Origin: Hyalangium versicolor
Lineage (GTDB): Bacteria > Myxococcota > Myxococcia > Myxococcales > Myxococcaceae
Reading direction: 5' to 3'
Assembly (NCBI RefSeq): GCF_020103695.1
Contig: NZ_JAHXBF010000025.1
Coordinates: 108,105-172,104 of the forward strand
Length of the DNA: 64,000 bases
Below are positions 33,800 to 41,078 of this stretch, piece by piece. A program made the position numbers and the translations under genes. Numbering within the stretch: the stretch's first letter is position 1; each line of letters begins with the position of its first letter. The notes under the pieces were generated by a model. The model made no database searches. It had not been told where the DNA came from and saw nothing but the letters and a program-made list of their open reading frames with translations.

Positions 33800-35278
33800 A
33801 TGCCCCGTGCGTCGGCGAGGACGAAGCGCCCCACCCCGGCCCAATTGGCCCCTCTCATCAGCCGGCAGGCGACGCCCGCTCCCCTGCTCCCTCAGCCCCT
33901 GATCGAGCGACTGTTGGCGGTGGCCATGGAGAAGGGCGGCGAGTTCGCCGAGGTGTACGTGGAGCGCTCCACTACCACGGGGGTGATCCTCGAGGAGTCC
34001 CGCATCAAGAGCGCACAGACGGGGCTGGTGCAGGGCGTGGGGCTGCGCGTGATCTCCGGGGCGAAGGTAGGCTACGCGTACTCGGACAACCTGGATGAGG
34101 AGGCCCTGCTGCGGGCCGCGCGCACGGCGGCGATGATCGCGCAGGGCGGAGGCTCGGAGCGCAGCTTCAAGGTGAGCCGGGCGCCGGCGCCCAGCTACTA
34201 CCGGGTGGCCATGCCACTGGCGGAGGTGGACGTGGCGCACAAGGCGGAGCTGGTGCTGCGCGCGGACAAGGCGGCGCGGGCGTTCGACTCTCGGGTGAAG
34301 CAGGTGAACGGCTCGTACGCGGACAACACCAAGCGGATCGCCGTGGCCAACACGCTGGGGCACTACACCGAGGACACGCAGGACCTGTGCCGCATCGGCA
34401 TCCAGGTGGTGGCCGAGGGGAAGAACAAGGAGCGGCGCACGGGCATGTTCGGCGGTGGCGGCCGGGTGTCCTTCAACCACTGGGACAACTTCACGCCGGA
34501 GCAGGTGGGGCGCGAGGCGGCGCGGCAGGCGGTGGCCACGCTGGGCGCGGCCGAGTGCCCGTCGGGGCCGCAAACGGTGGTGTTGGCACCGGGCTGGAGC
34601 GGCATCCTGCTGCACGAGGCGGTGGGGCACGGCCTGGAGGCGGACTTCATCCGCAAGGGCACCTCGCTCTTCGCGGGGAAGATGGGTGAGAAAGTCGCCT
34701 CGGACCTGGTCACCGTCATCGACGACGGGACGATGGCCAACAGCCGTGGCTCCATCAACGTGGATGACGAGGGCGTGCCCGCCGAGCGCAAGGTGCTGAT
34801 CGAGAAGGGCGTGCTCAAGGGCTATATGTACGACAGCCTGAACGCGAAGCTGATGGGCCAGAAGTCCACGGGCAGCGGGCGGCGCGAGTCCTTCAAGAGC
34901 ATGCCGCTGCCGCGCATGACGAACACGTACCTGGCGCCGGGAGACCACTCGCCCGAGGAGATCATCAAGGAAGTGAAGCGCGGGCTGTACTGCGCCAACT
35001 TCGGTGGTGGGCAGGTGGACATCACCAACGGCAACTTCGTGTTCGAGGTGAGCGAGGCCTACCAGATCGAGGACGGGAAGCTGGGGCGTCCGGTGAAGAA
35101 CGCGATCTTGATCGGCGTGGGGCCGGAGGCGCTGAAGAACGTGTCTCGTGTGGGCAACGATCCGATGCCGGATCCGGGCATGGGTACCTGCGGTAAGGAT
35201 GGGCAGAGCGTGCCGGTGGGCGTGGGACTGCCTACGCTGCGCATCGACAACATGACCGTGGGCGGGACGAAGGTCTGA
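33800..35278 (+). CDS. tldD: Metalloprotease TldD
   Basis: 492 residues from ATG 33800, preceded by TTGGAGAA; a GTG at 33782 is less likely. TldD is the zinc-protease subunit of the TldD/TldE complex that trims unfolded peptides and leader peptides of some RiPPs. The diagnostic zinc motif is present as LLHEAVGHGLEADF (HExxxH, about residues 272-285), with the later GSGRRES and CANFGGGQVDITNG stretches of the C-terminal domain. A basic N-terminal extension of about 25 residues is unusual. The partner gene starts 10 bp downstream. Confidence 0.94.
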   Translation: MPRASARTKRPTPAQLAPLISRQATPAPLLPQPLIERLLAVAMEKGGEFAEVYVERSTTTGVILEESRIKSAQTGLVQGVGLRVISGAKVGYAYSDNLDEEALLRAARTAAMIAQGGGSERSFKVSRAPAPSYYRVAMPLAEVDVAHKAELVLRADKAARAFDSRVKQVNGSYADNTKRIAVANTLGHYTEDTQDLCRIGIQVVAEGKNKERRTGMFGGGGRVSFNHWDNFTPEQVGREAARQAVATLGAAECPSGPQTVVLAPGWSGILLHEAVGHGLEADFIRKGTSLFAGKMGEKVASDLVTVIDDGTMANSRGSINVDDEGVPAERKVLIEKGVLKGYMYDSLNAKLMGQKSTGSGRRESFKSMPLPRMTNTYLAPGDHSPEEIIKEVKRGLYCANFGGGQVDITNGNFVFEVSEAYQIEDGKLGRPVKNAILIGVGPEALKNVSRVGNDPMPDPGMGTCGKDGQSVPVGVGLPTLRIDNMTVGGTKV

Positions 35279-35288
35279 GGAGCGAACG

Positions 35289-36638
35289 GTGAACAACTAC
35301 GAGCAGCTCGCGAAGAAGATCGTCCAGCGCGCGAAGAAGAAGGGCGCGAAGCAGGCGGAGGCATTCCTCGAGATCGGGCGGCAGAGCTCCTGCCGGGTGC
35401 GCAACGGGGAGATCGAGGATCTCACCGAGGCTGCCAGCAAGGGGTTGGGCCTGCGCGTCATCACCAAGGACAACCGGCTGGGGTTCGCGTACACGTCGGA
35501 CTTCGAGCCGACTTCGGTGGACAGCTTCGTGGATCGGGCGCTGCAACTGGCGCAGACGGCGGCACCGAACAAGCTGAACGGGCTGCCCACGGCGAAGGAG
35601 ATGGGCAAGCCCGGCAAGACGGGCGAGCTGTACGATTCGGCCGTCGCGAACCTGGCGAGCGACTGGAAGATCAAGACGGCGCTGGAGATCGAGAAGGCGG
35701 GCAAGGCGGTGGACCCGCGCATCGCGACGTTCAACAGCGTGGGAGCGGGAGACTACGTGGCGGAGGTGTATGTGGCCTCCAGCGAGGGCCTGTCCGCGGG
35801 CTTCTCGGGCACGTACGTGTACTTGTTCGGAGCGCCGGTAGCCTCGGAGAACGGGCAGCTCCAGACGAGCTACTGGATGGACTACAAGCGCTTCCTGGCG
35901 GATCTGGACTCTCCGGAGGAGATCGGCAAGGAGGCGGCTCGGCGCGCGGTACGGATGCTGGGCGCGAAGCGGGTGAAGAGCCAGCAGGTGCCGGTGATCT
36001 TCGATCCGCTGATGGCCTCGTCGTTCGTGGGCAATCTGGCCGCGGCGGCGGATGGGAATGCCATCTACAAGAACTCGAGCATCTTCGTGGGGAAGCTGGG
36101 CAAGCGTCTGGCCCCCGACTCCGTCACGGTGCTGGATGACGGCCTGCTGGAGCGCGGCCTGGGCACCTCGCCGTTCGATGGCGAGGGCGTAGCGACGCGG
36201 CGCACGGCGATCGTGGAGAAGGGAATCCTGAAGAGCTACCTGTACGACTCGTTCACCGCGCGCAAGGCGAAGGCGCAGACGACGGGGAACGCGGCGCGCG
36301 GGTACAACTCGCTGCCGCACATCGGGACGAACAACCTGTACATGGAGCCGGGCACACGGCCTCCGGAGGAGATCATCCGCGAGGTGAAGAGTGGCTTCTA
36401 CGTGACGGCGATGCTGGGGCGCGGGGCGGATCCGGTGACGGGCGAGTACTCGCGCGGCGCCAACGGGCTGTGGATCGAGAACGGTGAGCTGGCGTACCCG
36501 GTGCAGGAAGTGACGGTGGCGGGCAACCTGCTGAAGATGCTGCAGGACGTGGATGCCATCGGCAGCGATCTGCAGTTCCGCGGCTCGGCCGGAGCGCCGA
36601 CGATCCGGTTCAAGCAGATGACCGTCTCCGGCGACTGA
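35289..36638 (+). CDS. pmbA: TldE/PmbA subunit of the TldD-TldE protease
   Basis: 449 residues, GTG start 10 bp after tldD with GAGGAGCGAACG as RBS. Homologous to TldD but without the HExxxH zinc motif, as expected for TldE/PmbA. Family features: AEAFLEIGRQSSCRVRNGEIED at the N-terminus, GLGLRVITKDNRLGFAYTSD, and the C-terminal domain ending RFKQMTVSGD. Its last codons and the sequence after the stop are repeated twice more downstream (see repeats), which is not expected for a normal gene end. Confidence 0.94.
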   Translation: MNNYEQLAKKIVQRAKKKGAKQAEAFLEIGRQSSCRVRNGEIEDLTEAASKGLGLRVITKDNRLGFAYTSDFEPTSVDSFVDRALQLAQTAAPNKLNGLPTAKEMGKPGKTGELYDSAVANLASDWKIKTALEIEKAGKAVDPRIATFNSVGAGDYVAEVYVASSEGLSAGFSGTYVYLFGAPVASENGQLQTSYWMDYKRFLADLDSPEEIGKEAARRAVRMLGAKRVKSQQVPVIFDPLMASSFVGNLAAAADGNAIYKNSSIFVGKLGKRLAPDSVTVLDDGLLERGLGTSPFDGEGVATRRTAIVEKGILKSYLYDSFTARKAKAQTTGNAARGYNSLPHIGTNNLYMEPGTRPPEEIIREVKSGFYVTAMLGRGADPVTGEYSRGANGLWIENGELAYPVQEVTVAGNLLKMLQDVDAIGSDLQFRGSAGAPTIRFKQMTVSGD

Positions 36639-36700
36639 CGGGCTTCGGTTCCGACGTCTCAGGTTGGACTTCCCACGAGGGGTGATGGGAGAGGTTCACT
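36607..36700 (+). repeat. tldE 3'-end repeat, copy A (native)
   Basis: Last nine or so codons of tldE (FKQMTVSGD-stop) plus about 60 bp of downstream sequence. Imperfect copies occur at 38892-38963 (B) and 39776-39870 (C), all in the same orientation. Shared landmarks: GGTTC(A/C)AGCAGATGACCG, the stop TGA, TTCCGACGTC or TCCGACGTC, GGTTGG, and in A and C GGTGATGGGAGAG followed by TCACTC. Confidence 0.8.
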
Positions 36701-36718
36701 CCCAACCCGTTGGGAGTG
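36697..36718 (+). terminator. Terminator of tldD-tldE
   Basis: Perfect 9-bp stem, CACTCCCAA (36697-36705) with TTGGGAGTG (36710-36718), loop CCCG, 59 bp after the tldE stop. No clear T run. It also separates tldE from the opposing Rhs remnant. Confidence 0.6.
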
Positions 36719-36722
36719 GATC

Positions 36723-36974
36723 TCAGCCTTTCGGCCGAAGACAACCCTCATCATACTGTCCCGGCCAACGCCAGGGGCAGTGCTGGTGGGCCACGTCAGC
36801 ACGGCCCGCGCCGAATGCGTCCAGTTGCATCCTCCAGGCGAGTTGCCCCAACCCGTCGCACATCTCGGTGGGAGCACCCAAGTGGTCCGTCACTACGGCG
36901 TAGCGCCCGGTGGCGTCCTCCCTAGCCAACAAGGAGAAGCTCTCCGGTTCAAACAGCCAAGTGGTGACCCTGGG
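36723..36974 (-). pseudogene. Rhs-family core remnant
   Basis: The minus strand encodes VTTWLFEPESFSLLARE, then a YAVVTDHLGAPTEM box, LAWRMQLDAFG and CPWRWPGQYDE, which is the conserved end of the Rhs/YD-repeat core (the usual continuation is PGQYxDxETGLxYNxxRYY). It breaks off right after PGQYDE and stops at 36723-36725. There is no start codon of its own. The frame is continuous with the upstream lipoprotein gene except for its TAG. About 83 codons of a normally >1000-residue protein remain, so this is debris of a polymorphic toxin carrier. Confidence 0.8.
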
Positions 36975-37817
36975 CTATTCACCAAGGATGGCCGGACCCT
37001 TGCGTCGTATCTGCCCGCCACCCGCGGGAGGCCCCCCGTCCGGAGAACCCCCATCCGGAGAACCTCCGTCGAAGCCCGCGTCGGGAGTGCCTCCATCCAG
37101 GTCCGAAGAGTCCTGCACGGGAACGGGCTTCCCGGCCCGCCACTGCCACGCCCCCGCGTCATCGAAGGGAGACATGGTATTACCGAGCGGGAAGTCGGAA
37201 CTCTCTGGGACTGGCACGTAACCCGGGATCGCCTTGAGGACGATGACACCGGGCATGGTCACCGGCTCGGTGGTAACCATCAGGACGCCACTGTCGGGCC
37301 TGTCCAGCTCCTCCAGAGTGGGTTTGTCCCTCGACTCCGTGACGACCGTCACCGTTCCTCCATCAGGGGTCGTGAGACTCCAGACATGATCCTCCTCATC
37401 CCACCCATCGATGACTCGCCGGAGGATACGGCCGTCCTTGCTGATGGCATACTTCGCGCCTGAATGTATCGGTCTGAGCTTGATTCCGCAGTGGTCGAAA
37501 TCCTCGTCAATGTAGACGAAGATGATGTCGCCCCTGCGCGTGAACCGATACGTGAGTGCGTCGAGTCTGGCCCAGCATGGTGGGTTGGAAATACCGGGAG
37601 GGATGTAGTCGTTGCCAGCGATCATGAGTGCTCGCAACACTTCACCATCCAGGTCATAGGTCGCTTGCTGCTCCTCGACCTTGATGAGCCCACCTCCGAC
37701 GGACAGAGGGAAGATGATCGACCTGTCGTGTCCCGCTGGCATCCAGAACTGTTGCGGCTTCCGCGCGCAACTCGATAGGGCGATAGCGACCACGAAAATC
37801 AGCATTCTGGAAGTCAT
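36975..37817 (-). CDS. Hypothetical lipoprotein with Gly/Asp/Pro-rich tail
   Basis: 280 residues. Lipobox ALSSC (Cys about 17). The mature region has several beta strands (YRFTRRGDIIFVYIDEDFDHCGIKL, VWSLTTPDGGTVTVVTESRD) and ends in a low-complexity tail with repeated GGSPDGG units. Family not recognised. It lies 35 bp after the JAB-like lipoprotein gene and directly abuts the Rhs remnant. GC is lower than that of core genes. It could be an immunity or accessory protein of the preceding lipoprotein, by position only. Confidence 0.65.
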   Translation of the reverse strand: MTSRMLIFVVAIALSSCARKPQQFWMPAGHDRSIIFPLSVGGGLIKVEEQQATYDLDGEVLRALMIAGNDYIPPGISNPPCWARLDALTYRFTRRGDIIFVYIDEDFDHCGIKLRPIHSGAKYAISKDGRILRRVIDGWDEEDHVWSLTTPDGGTVTVVTESRDKPTLEELDRPDSGVLMVTTEPVTMPGVIVLKAIPGYVPVPESSDFPLGNTMSPFDDAGAWQWRAGKPVPVQDSSDLDGGTPDAGFDGGSPDGGSPDGGPPAGGGQIRRKGPAILGE

Positions 37818-37852
37818 GGAGTACCTACTGGTGGAATTTGTCAGTAGTCTGA

Positions 37853-38590
37853 CTATCTTCCTTCGATCTTGTATGTTTTATCATCGATCCACCTGATGAT
37901 TCCATAATCCGTCCTGTCCCAGTGGCCACCTGTCTGGGTCCACGTCATGAACTCACGCGTGGAGGGAACGTATTGGTAGAAGCCATCACAGGTGGGGCTC
38001 TCGGGATTCTTCGATTTCGAGAAGAATGCGATGATGGCGAGCTTGACCTTGCCGTTCCGTGTTTCGACTTCCCAATCATGGATGCTTGCCTTGTTTTCGA
38101 TGAAGTGAAGATCCATTGGGGAGAATTTTGACCCGAATGGATGATTGTGGAGCGCGAAGATGTACTTGAGTTCGCCTTGCGCATAGCGCGTGTCATCCAC
38201 GAACGTGGGAAGCACACAGGTCTTCCTGTTGGCCAAGACATCATCCGGCCTCGACAAGTCCGTCAACATGCTCAGTTCATACTTGTGCTCCGGCGTGTAA
38301 TACAACCAAGCGCAATACTCGGTGGCTGTTCGGGCTGCCAGTTCGGGATTCAAGTCTTGGAGATAGCCCACAGTGGCGTTGGGCTTGGAGAGGATCAACG
38401 GGCAGGCCGCCTTCAGCGCGTCCGCGTAGGAGTCGAACGGCCCGAAATTCTGGATTGGCCCCGGGATGTGGTTCGCGTCCTCCCCGGGGCCGGGCCTCCA
38501 GACACCTTCGACGGGCTTGGGCGATGAGCATCCCAGCCCCATGAGGAGCATGGCCAGCAGGCGCATGGGAAACCGCTTCGTTCCAGACAT
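37853..38590 (-). CDS. Lipoprotein with JAB/DUF4329-like HNHP motif, candidate effector
   Basis: 245 residues from ATG 38590 (ATG 38566, giving MRLLAML, is an alternative better matched to a signal peptide). Lipobox MGLGC. C-terminal half contains IFALHNHPFGSKFSPMDLHF (about 160-179): HxH followed by S-x-x-D, the layout of the JAMM metal site of JAB-fold proteins and of the DUF4329-like domains found at the end of Rhs toxins. The spacing between HxH and Ser is 6 rather than the common 7, so metal binding is uncertain. Lower GC and A/T-rich codons than neighbours suggest recent transfer. Followed by another lipoprotein gene and Rhs debris. Confidence 0.6.
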   Translation of the reverse strand: MSGTKRFPMRLLAMLLMGLGCSSPKPVEGVWRPGPGEDANHIPGPIQNFGPFDSYADALKAACPLILSKPNATVGYLQDLNPELAARTATEYCAWLYYTPEHKYELSMLTDLSRPDDVLANRKTCVLPTFVDDTRYAQGELKYIFALHNHPFGSKFSPMDLHFIENKASIHDWEVETRNGKVKLAIIAFFSKSKNPESPTCDGFYQYVPSTREFMTWTQTGGHWDRTDYGIIRWIDDKTYKIEGR

Positions 38591-38659
38591 GGGGCAATCG
38601 TACAGGTAAGCCCGGCCGCGTGCTCGGCACAGGGCCTCCAGTTCCGCGGGCCATTCCCG

Positions 38660-38861
38660 CGTATCATGCTGCATCGACCCGGACAGGGAATGTGCCGGTG
38701 AGGATTCACGCTGGCACAGAGAACTGCTGGCCGACCCGGACTTTCAGCGCGAACTGTTCAAGAGGCTCGCGCCAGCGGCCTTCGAGCGCGTGTCCAGTGC
38801 GTGCACCGCAGATCTCCTCGGGCAGGTGTATGCATGGGATCGCCATCTGGAGAAGCAATAG
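38660..38861 (+). pseudogene. C-terminal fragment of an unknown protein
   Basis: A plus-strand frame with good coding character but no start: it reads WHRELLADPDFQRELFKRLA, then a segment with LLGQVYAWDRHLEKQ and TAG at 38859-38861. It ends 30 bp before tldE repeat copy B. Family unknown; most likely the tail of a gene lost by deletion or insertion. Confidence 0.4.
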
Positions 38862-38891
38862 GCGTACGGCTCAGATTCCAGCCGCCGATCT

Positions 38892-38963
38892 GGTTCAAGC
38901 AGATGACCGCCTCCGGCGACTGACGGGGGCCGGTTCCGACGTCCTGGGTTGGGCGACTCCCGC
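38892..38963 (+). repeat. tldE 3'-end repeat, copy B
   Basis: Encodes WFKQMTASGD-stop in the frame corresponding to tldE, then diverging downstream sequence (GGTTCCGACGTCCTGGGTTGG). Closest to copy A in the coding part, with two or three substitutions, and different after about 38960. Confidence 0.75.
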
Positions 38964-38968
38964 AAGAA

Positions 38969-38988
38969 GCGTCACGACTGCGTGACGC
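38969..38988 (+). terminator. Hairpin after repeat copy B
   Basis: Perfect 8-bp stem GCGTCACG / CGTGACGC with loop ACTG, in the same relative place as the terminator that follows native tldE. Confidence 0.5.
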
Positions 38989-39105
38989 AGGTGGCCTTCC
39001 CCGGCCACCGCGCCTTCACCTCATTGTGGTTTGAGCTGTGCCCGGCATTGGTTCTAGAGGTGGGGCTCACACGCAGTCCTGCTCGTTGTTCATGACCGGA
39101 GTTCC

Positions 39106-39762
39106 ATGCGTTCTGCTCCACGAACAACGATCTGGCTGGCGGCGGAGTGCCTGCTGCTGTTCGGTGGGTTGCCCTTCGCGCTCTGGCTCTTCCGGATGCA
39201 GGCCGCGCTGTTCGCCGTCCTGTGGCTGGTGGCGATCGGGTGTTGGCTCGCCCTGCGCAAGCACGGCTCCGAGTCGCCTCAGGCCCCTCTCGAGCCGGAA
39301 GAGCATTCCTGGCACGCGCTGAAGCCACTCATGCTGCGCTTCGCGCTCTCGGCGGCGGGGCTCACGGTGCTCCTGGCACTCGTTGACCCGAAGCGGCTGC
39401 TCGAGTTCCCCCGCGAACAGCCGAGCCTGTGGGCAGCGGTGATGGTGTTCTACCCTCTCTTCTCCGTACTGCCGCAGGAGCTGATCTACCGCGCGTTCTT
39501 CTTCCGGCGCTATGCCCCGCTCTTCCGCACGCCCTTCTTGATGATCTGCGCCAACGCCCTGGCGTTCGGCCATGCCCACCTGCTCTTCAACAATGCCGTC
39601 GCCTATGTCCTGAGCATCCTGGGAGGCTGGATCTTCGCCCAGAGCTATCACCAGACCCGGTCGCTGAAGCGCGTCTGTTTGGAGCACGCCCTGTACGGCT
39701 GCTTCATCTTCACGGTAGGGCTGGGACATTACTTCCACGCGGGCTCGGTGGCCCGGTACTGA
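39106..39762 (+). CDS. CPBP-family intramembrane protease
   Basis: 218 residues, six or so hydrophobic segments, no soluble domain. The CPBP (Abi/Rce1-like) motifs are visible: PQELIYRAFFFRRY at about 124-137 (motif 1; a Gln replaces the first Glu of EExxxR), AFGHAHLLFNN (FxxxH-type motif 2) and a third motif with Asn/His. ATG 39106 has CCGGAG upstream. Members process or inactivate peptides in the membrane, and several serve bacteriocin immunity; the role here is unknown. The gene is bracketed exactly by tldE repeat copies B and C. Confidence 0.85.
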   Translation: MRSAPRTTIWLAAECLLLFGGLPFALWLFRMQAALFAVLWLVAIGCWLALRKHGSESPQAPLEPEEHSWHALKPLMLRFALSAAGLTVLLALVDPKRLLEFPREQPSLWAAVMVFYPLFSVLPQELIYRAFFFRRYAPLFRTPFLMICANALAFGHAHLLFNNAVAYVLSILGGWIFAQSYHQTRSLKRVCLEHALYGCFIFTVGLGHYFHAGSVARY

Positions 39763-39775
39763 GAGCCTCTGAGCC

Positions 39776-39870
39776 GGTTCCAGCAGATGACCGTCTCTGG
39801 AGCCTGACAGGCCCTGGGTCCGACGTCCCAGGTTGGACCTCCCATGCGGGGTGATGGGAGAGCGTCACTC
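39776..39870 (+). repeat. tldE 3'-end repeat, copy C
   Basis: Encodes RFQQMTVSGA-stop and keeps more of the downstream part than copy B: GACGTCCCAGGTTGGACCTCCCA, then GGTGATGGGAGAG and TCACTC. The match to copy A stops inside the left arm of the terminator hairpin. Confidence 0.78.
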
Positions 39871-39879
39871 TGGCCATCT

Positions 39880-40057
39880 GGACAATCGCGAGTGTGGTTC
39901 CAGAGAGGCTCTGGCGTCCCTCAGACGGAAGCACCTTCGGCCACGTGAAGCTCGCAGCCTCCTGCGGTGAAGCGTGAACGGGACGAGGAGGACGTTGGAA
40001 GAGCACGCAGGCGGGCAGCCAGGCGCAAAGCAGCAACAGCAGCAATGGGCGCTTCAT
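39880..40057 (-). pseudogene. Truncated lipoprotein gene
   Basis: ATG 40057 with a strong RBS (GGAGAGGAACTCC). Encodes a signal peptide with a Leu run and lipobox LPAC (Cys about 17), then about 43 residues (ASFTWPKVLPSEGRQSL...) before it runs into repeat copy C near 39870, where the sequence changes character. The 5' end is intact and the 3' part lost, which marks copy C as an insertion or deletion boundary. Confidence 0.6.
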
Positions 40058-40339
40058 GGAGTTCCTCTCCAGCGGCGTCTGCCGAGGGAACTGGCCGCGT
40101 TGGCGCGGTTCAATCATCGACAGGGGTGATGAATCCACGAACCTTGTCCTTGGGCTTGAAGTGCCATCAACGCTGGAGGTCATCCGAGGAACTGATACGA
40201 GTGCCTTCTCGTCCATCCAAGGCTCAAATTTTCGCTTCCAACGAAAGATGAGACCTTTCTGCATAGCTTGCGAACCCCGCTCCTCCTGGGTTTGCAGGGG
40301 AAAATCCCTTGCATCTGGCCTGTGAAAGGAACCCATCTG

Positions 40340-40903
40340 ATGAGAGCAATCATTATCGCCAGCATTTCCCTGACCTCCTTGCTGGCGGGCTCCGCCCTGG
40401 CAGCTACCGAGCCCGAGTCTTCAGCGCAGAGCCCTGAGGTGGAGAGCAGCGGCAGGGTCCTCCTGCAAGGGAGCGGCCCGTTCAACTCGATCACAGAGGT
40501 CAAGAACTACGACGCGGCCGCCTACGACGGTTGGCGCACCGTGACCTTCGTAGACGGTAAGGTCGTGCAGGATCTGTTCGGCTTCGGTCCGGCCACCCAC
40601 AATGAGTACTTCCTTTGCGCTGACGGGAGGTATTGGGCTGTATGCTCGGATCCCTTCTCGCGGTCGAGAGCCTGGGACAGCCCGCTGCTCTCGTACTCGG
40701 GCTTCCAGGGCGCAGACACCATCATCAAAGTCGATGGCGTAGTAAGGAAGTGGAACACGGCGGCGCTGACGCAGGTGGTCGAAATCTCGACCTGCACCGG
40801 CGACAGCAGCCCGACGATGTGGAGTCCGTACACGTACCACCTCGTGACGAGCTGGACGTCGATCTATTTCGGCGCGCTCATCGGTCCCCGCACCTGCCCG
40901 TAA
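40340..40903 (+). CDS. Hypothetical secreted protein
   Basis: 187 residues from ATG 40340 with GAAAGGA upstream. Sec signal peptide 1-21 (LLAGSALA). The mature protein is beta-rich with many aromatic residues (EYFLCADGRYWAVC, YTYHLVTSWTSIYFGALIG) and four Cys in mature positions, consistent with a disulphide-stabilised extracellular protein. No family recognised. GC is lower than that of core genes; probably part of the accessory stretch. Confidence 0.65.
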   Translation: MRAIIIASISLTSLLAGSALAATEPESSAQSPEVESSGRVLLQGSGPFNSITEVKNYDAAAYDGWRTVTFVDGKVVQDLFGFGPATHNEYFLCADGRYWAVCSDPFSRSRAWDSPLLSYSGFQGADTIIKVDGVVRKWNTAALTQVVEISTCTGDSSPTMWSPYTYHLVTSWTSIYFGALIGPRTCP

Positions 40904-41005
40904 GCGCTGCGTCCCTCGGCGCCCAGCGATTGAAGGCGATGGTTCGCCAGCAGTCGCTGGGCCCCTCGGCGTGGACACGCGCGCCGAGGATTGTCTTGGA
41001 GGCCT

Positions 41006-41052
41006 CACCTGAACAGGTGTAGACCCCTGCCCCGCGCACCCGTCTGAGACGG
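41006..41052. promoter_or_regulatory. Two palindromes upstream of the ParB-like gene
   Basis: CACCTG-AA-CAGGTG (41006-41019) and CCGTCT-G-AGACGG (41040-41052), both perfect, ending 27 bp before the ATG at 41079. Candidate operators, possibly for the ParB-like protein itself; neither resembles the common parS consensus. Confidence 0.35.
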
Positions 41053-41078
41053 TATCCACTCCATTGCAGGGGGACGAC

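Larger units (their letters stand above)
38591..39105. other. Intergenic stretch with gene debris and repeat copy B
   Basis: 515 bp with no complete gene. From left to right: promoter region of the JAB-like lipoprotein gene, a plus-strand coding fragment ending at 38861, tldE repeat copy B (38892-38963), a terminator-like hairpin (38969-38988), and the promoter region of the CPBP gene. Confidence 0.6.
39763..40339. other. Region with repeat copy C and truncated lipoprotein gene
   Basis: 577 bp without an intact gene. It starts with repeat copy C, continues with the 5' fragment of a minus-strand lipoprotein gene, and ends with the promoter region of the secreted-protein gene at 40340. Confidence 0.6.

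Noticed and set aside
36630..36720. CRISPR-like array from the repeats at 36.6, 38.9 and 39.8 kb
   Set aside because: Repeats are far apart, imperfect, and are copies of the tldE gene end with genes between them.
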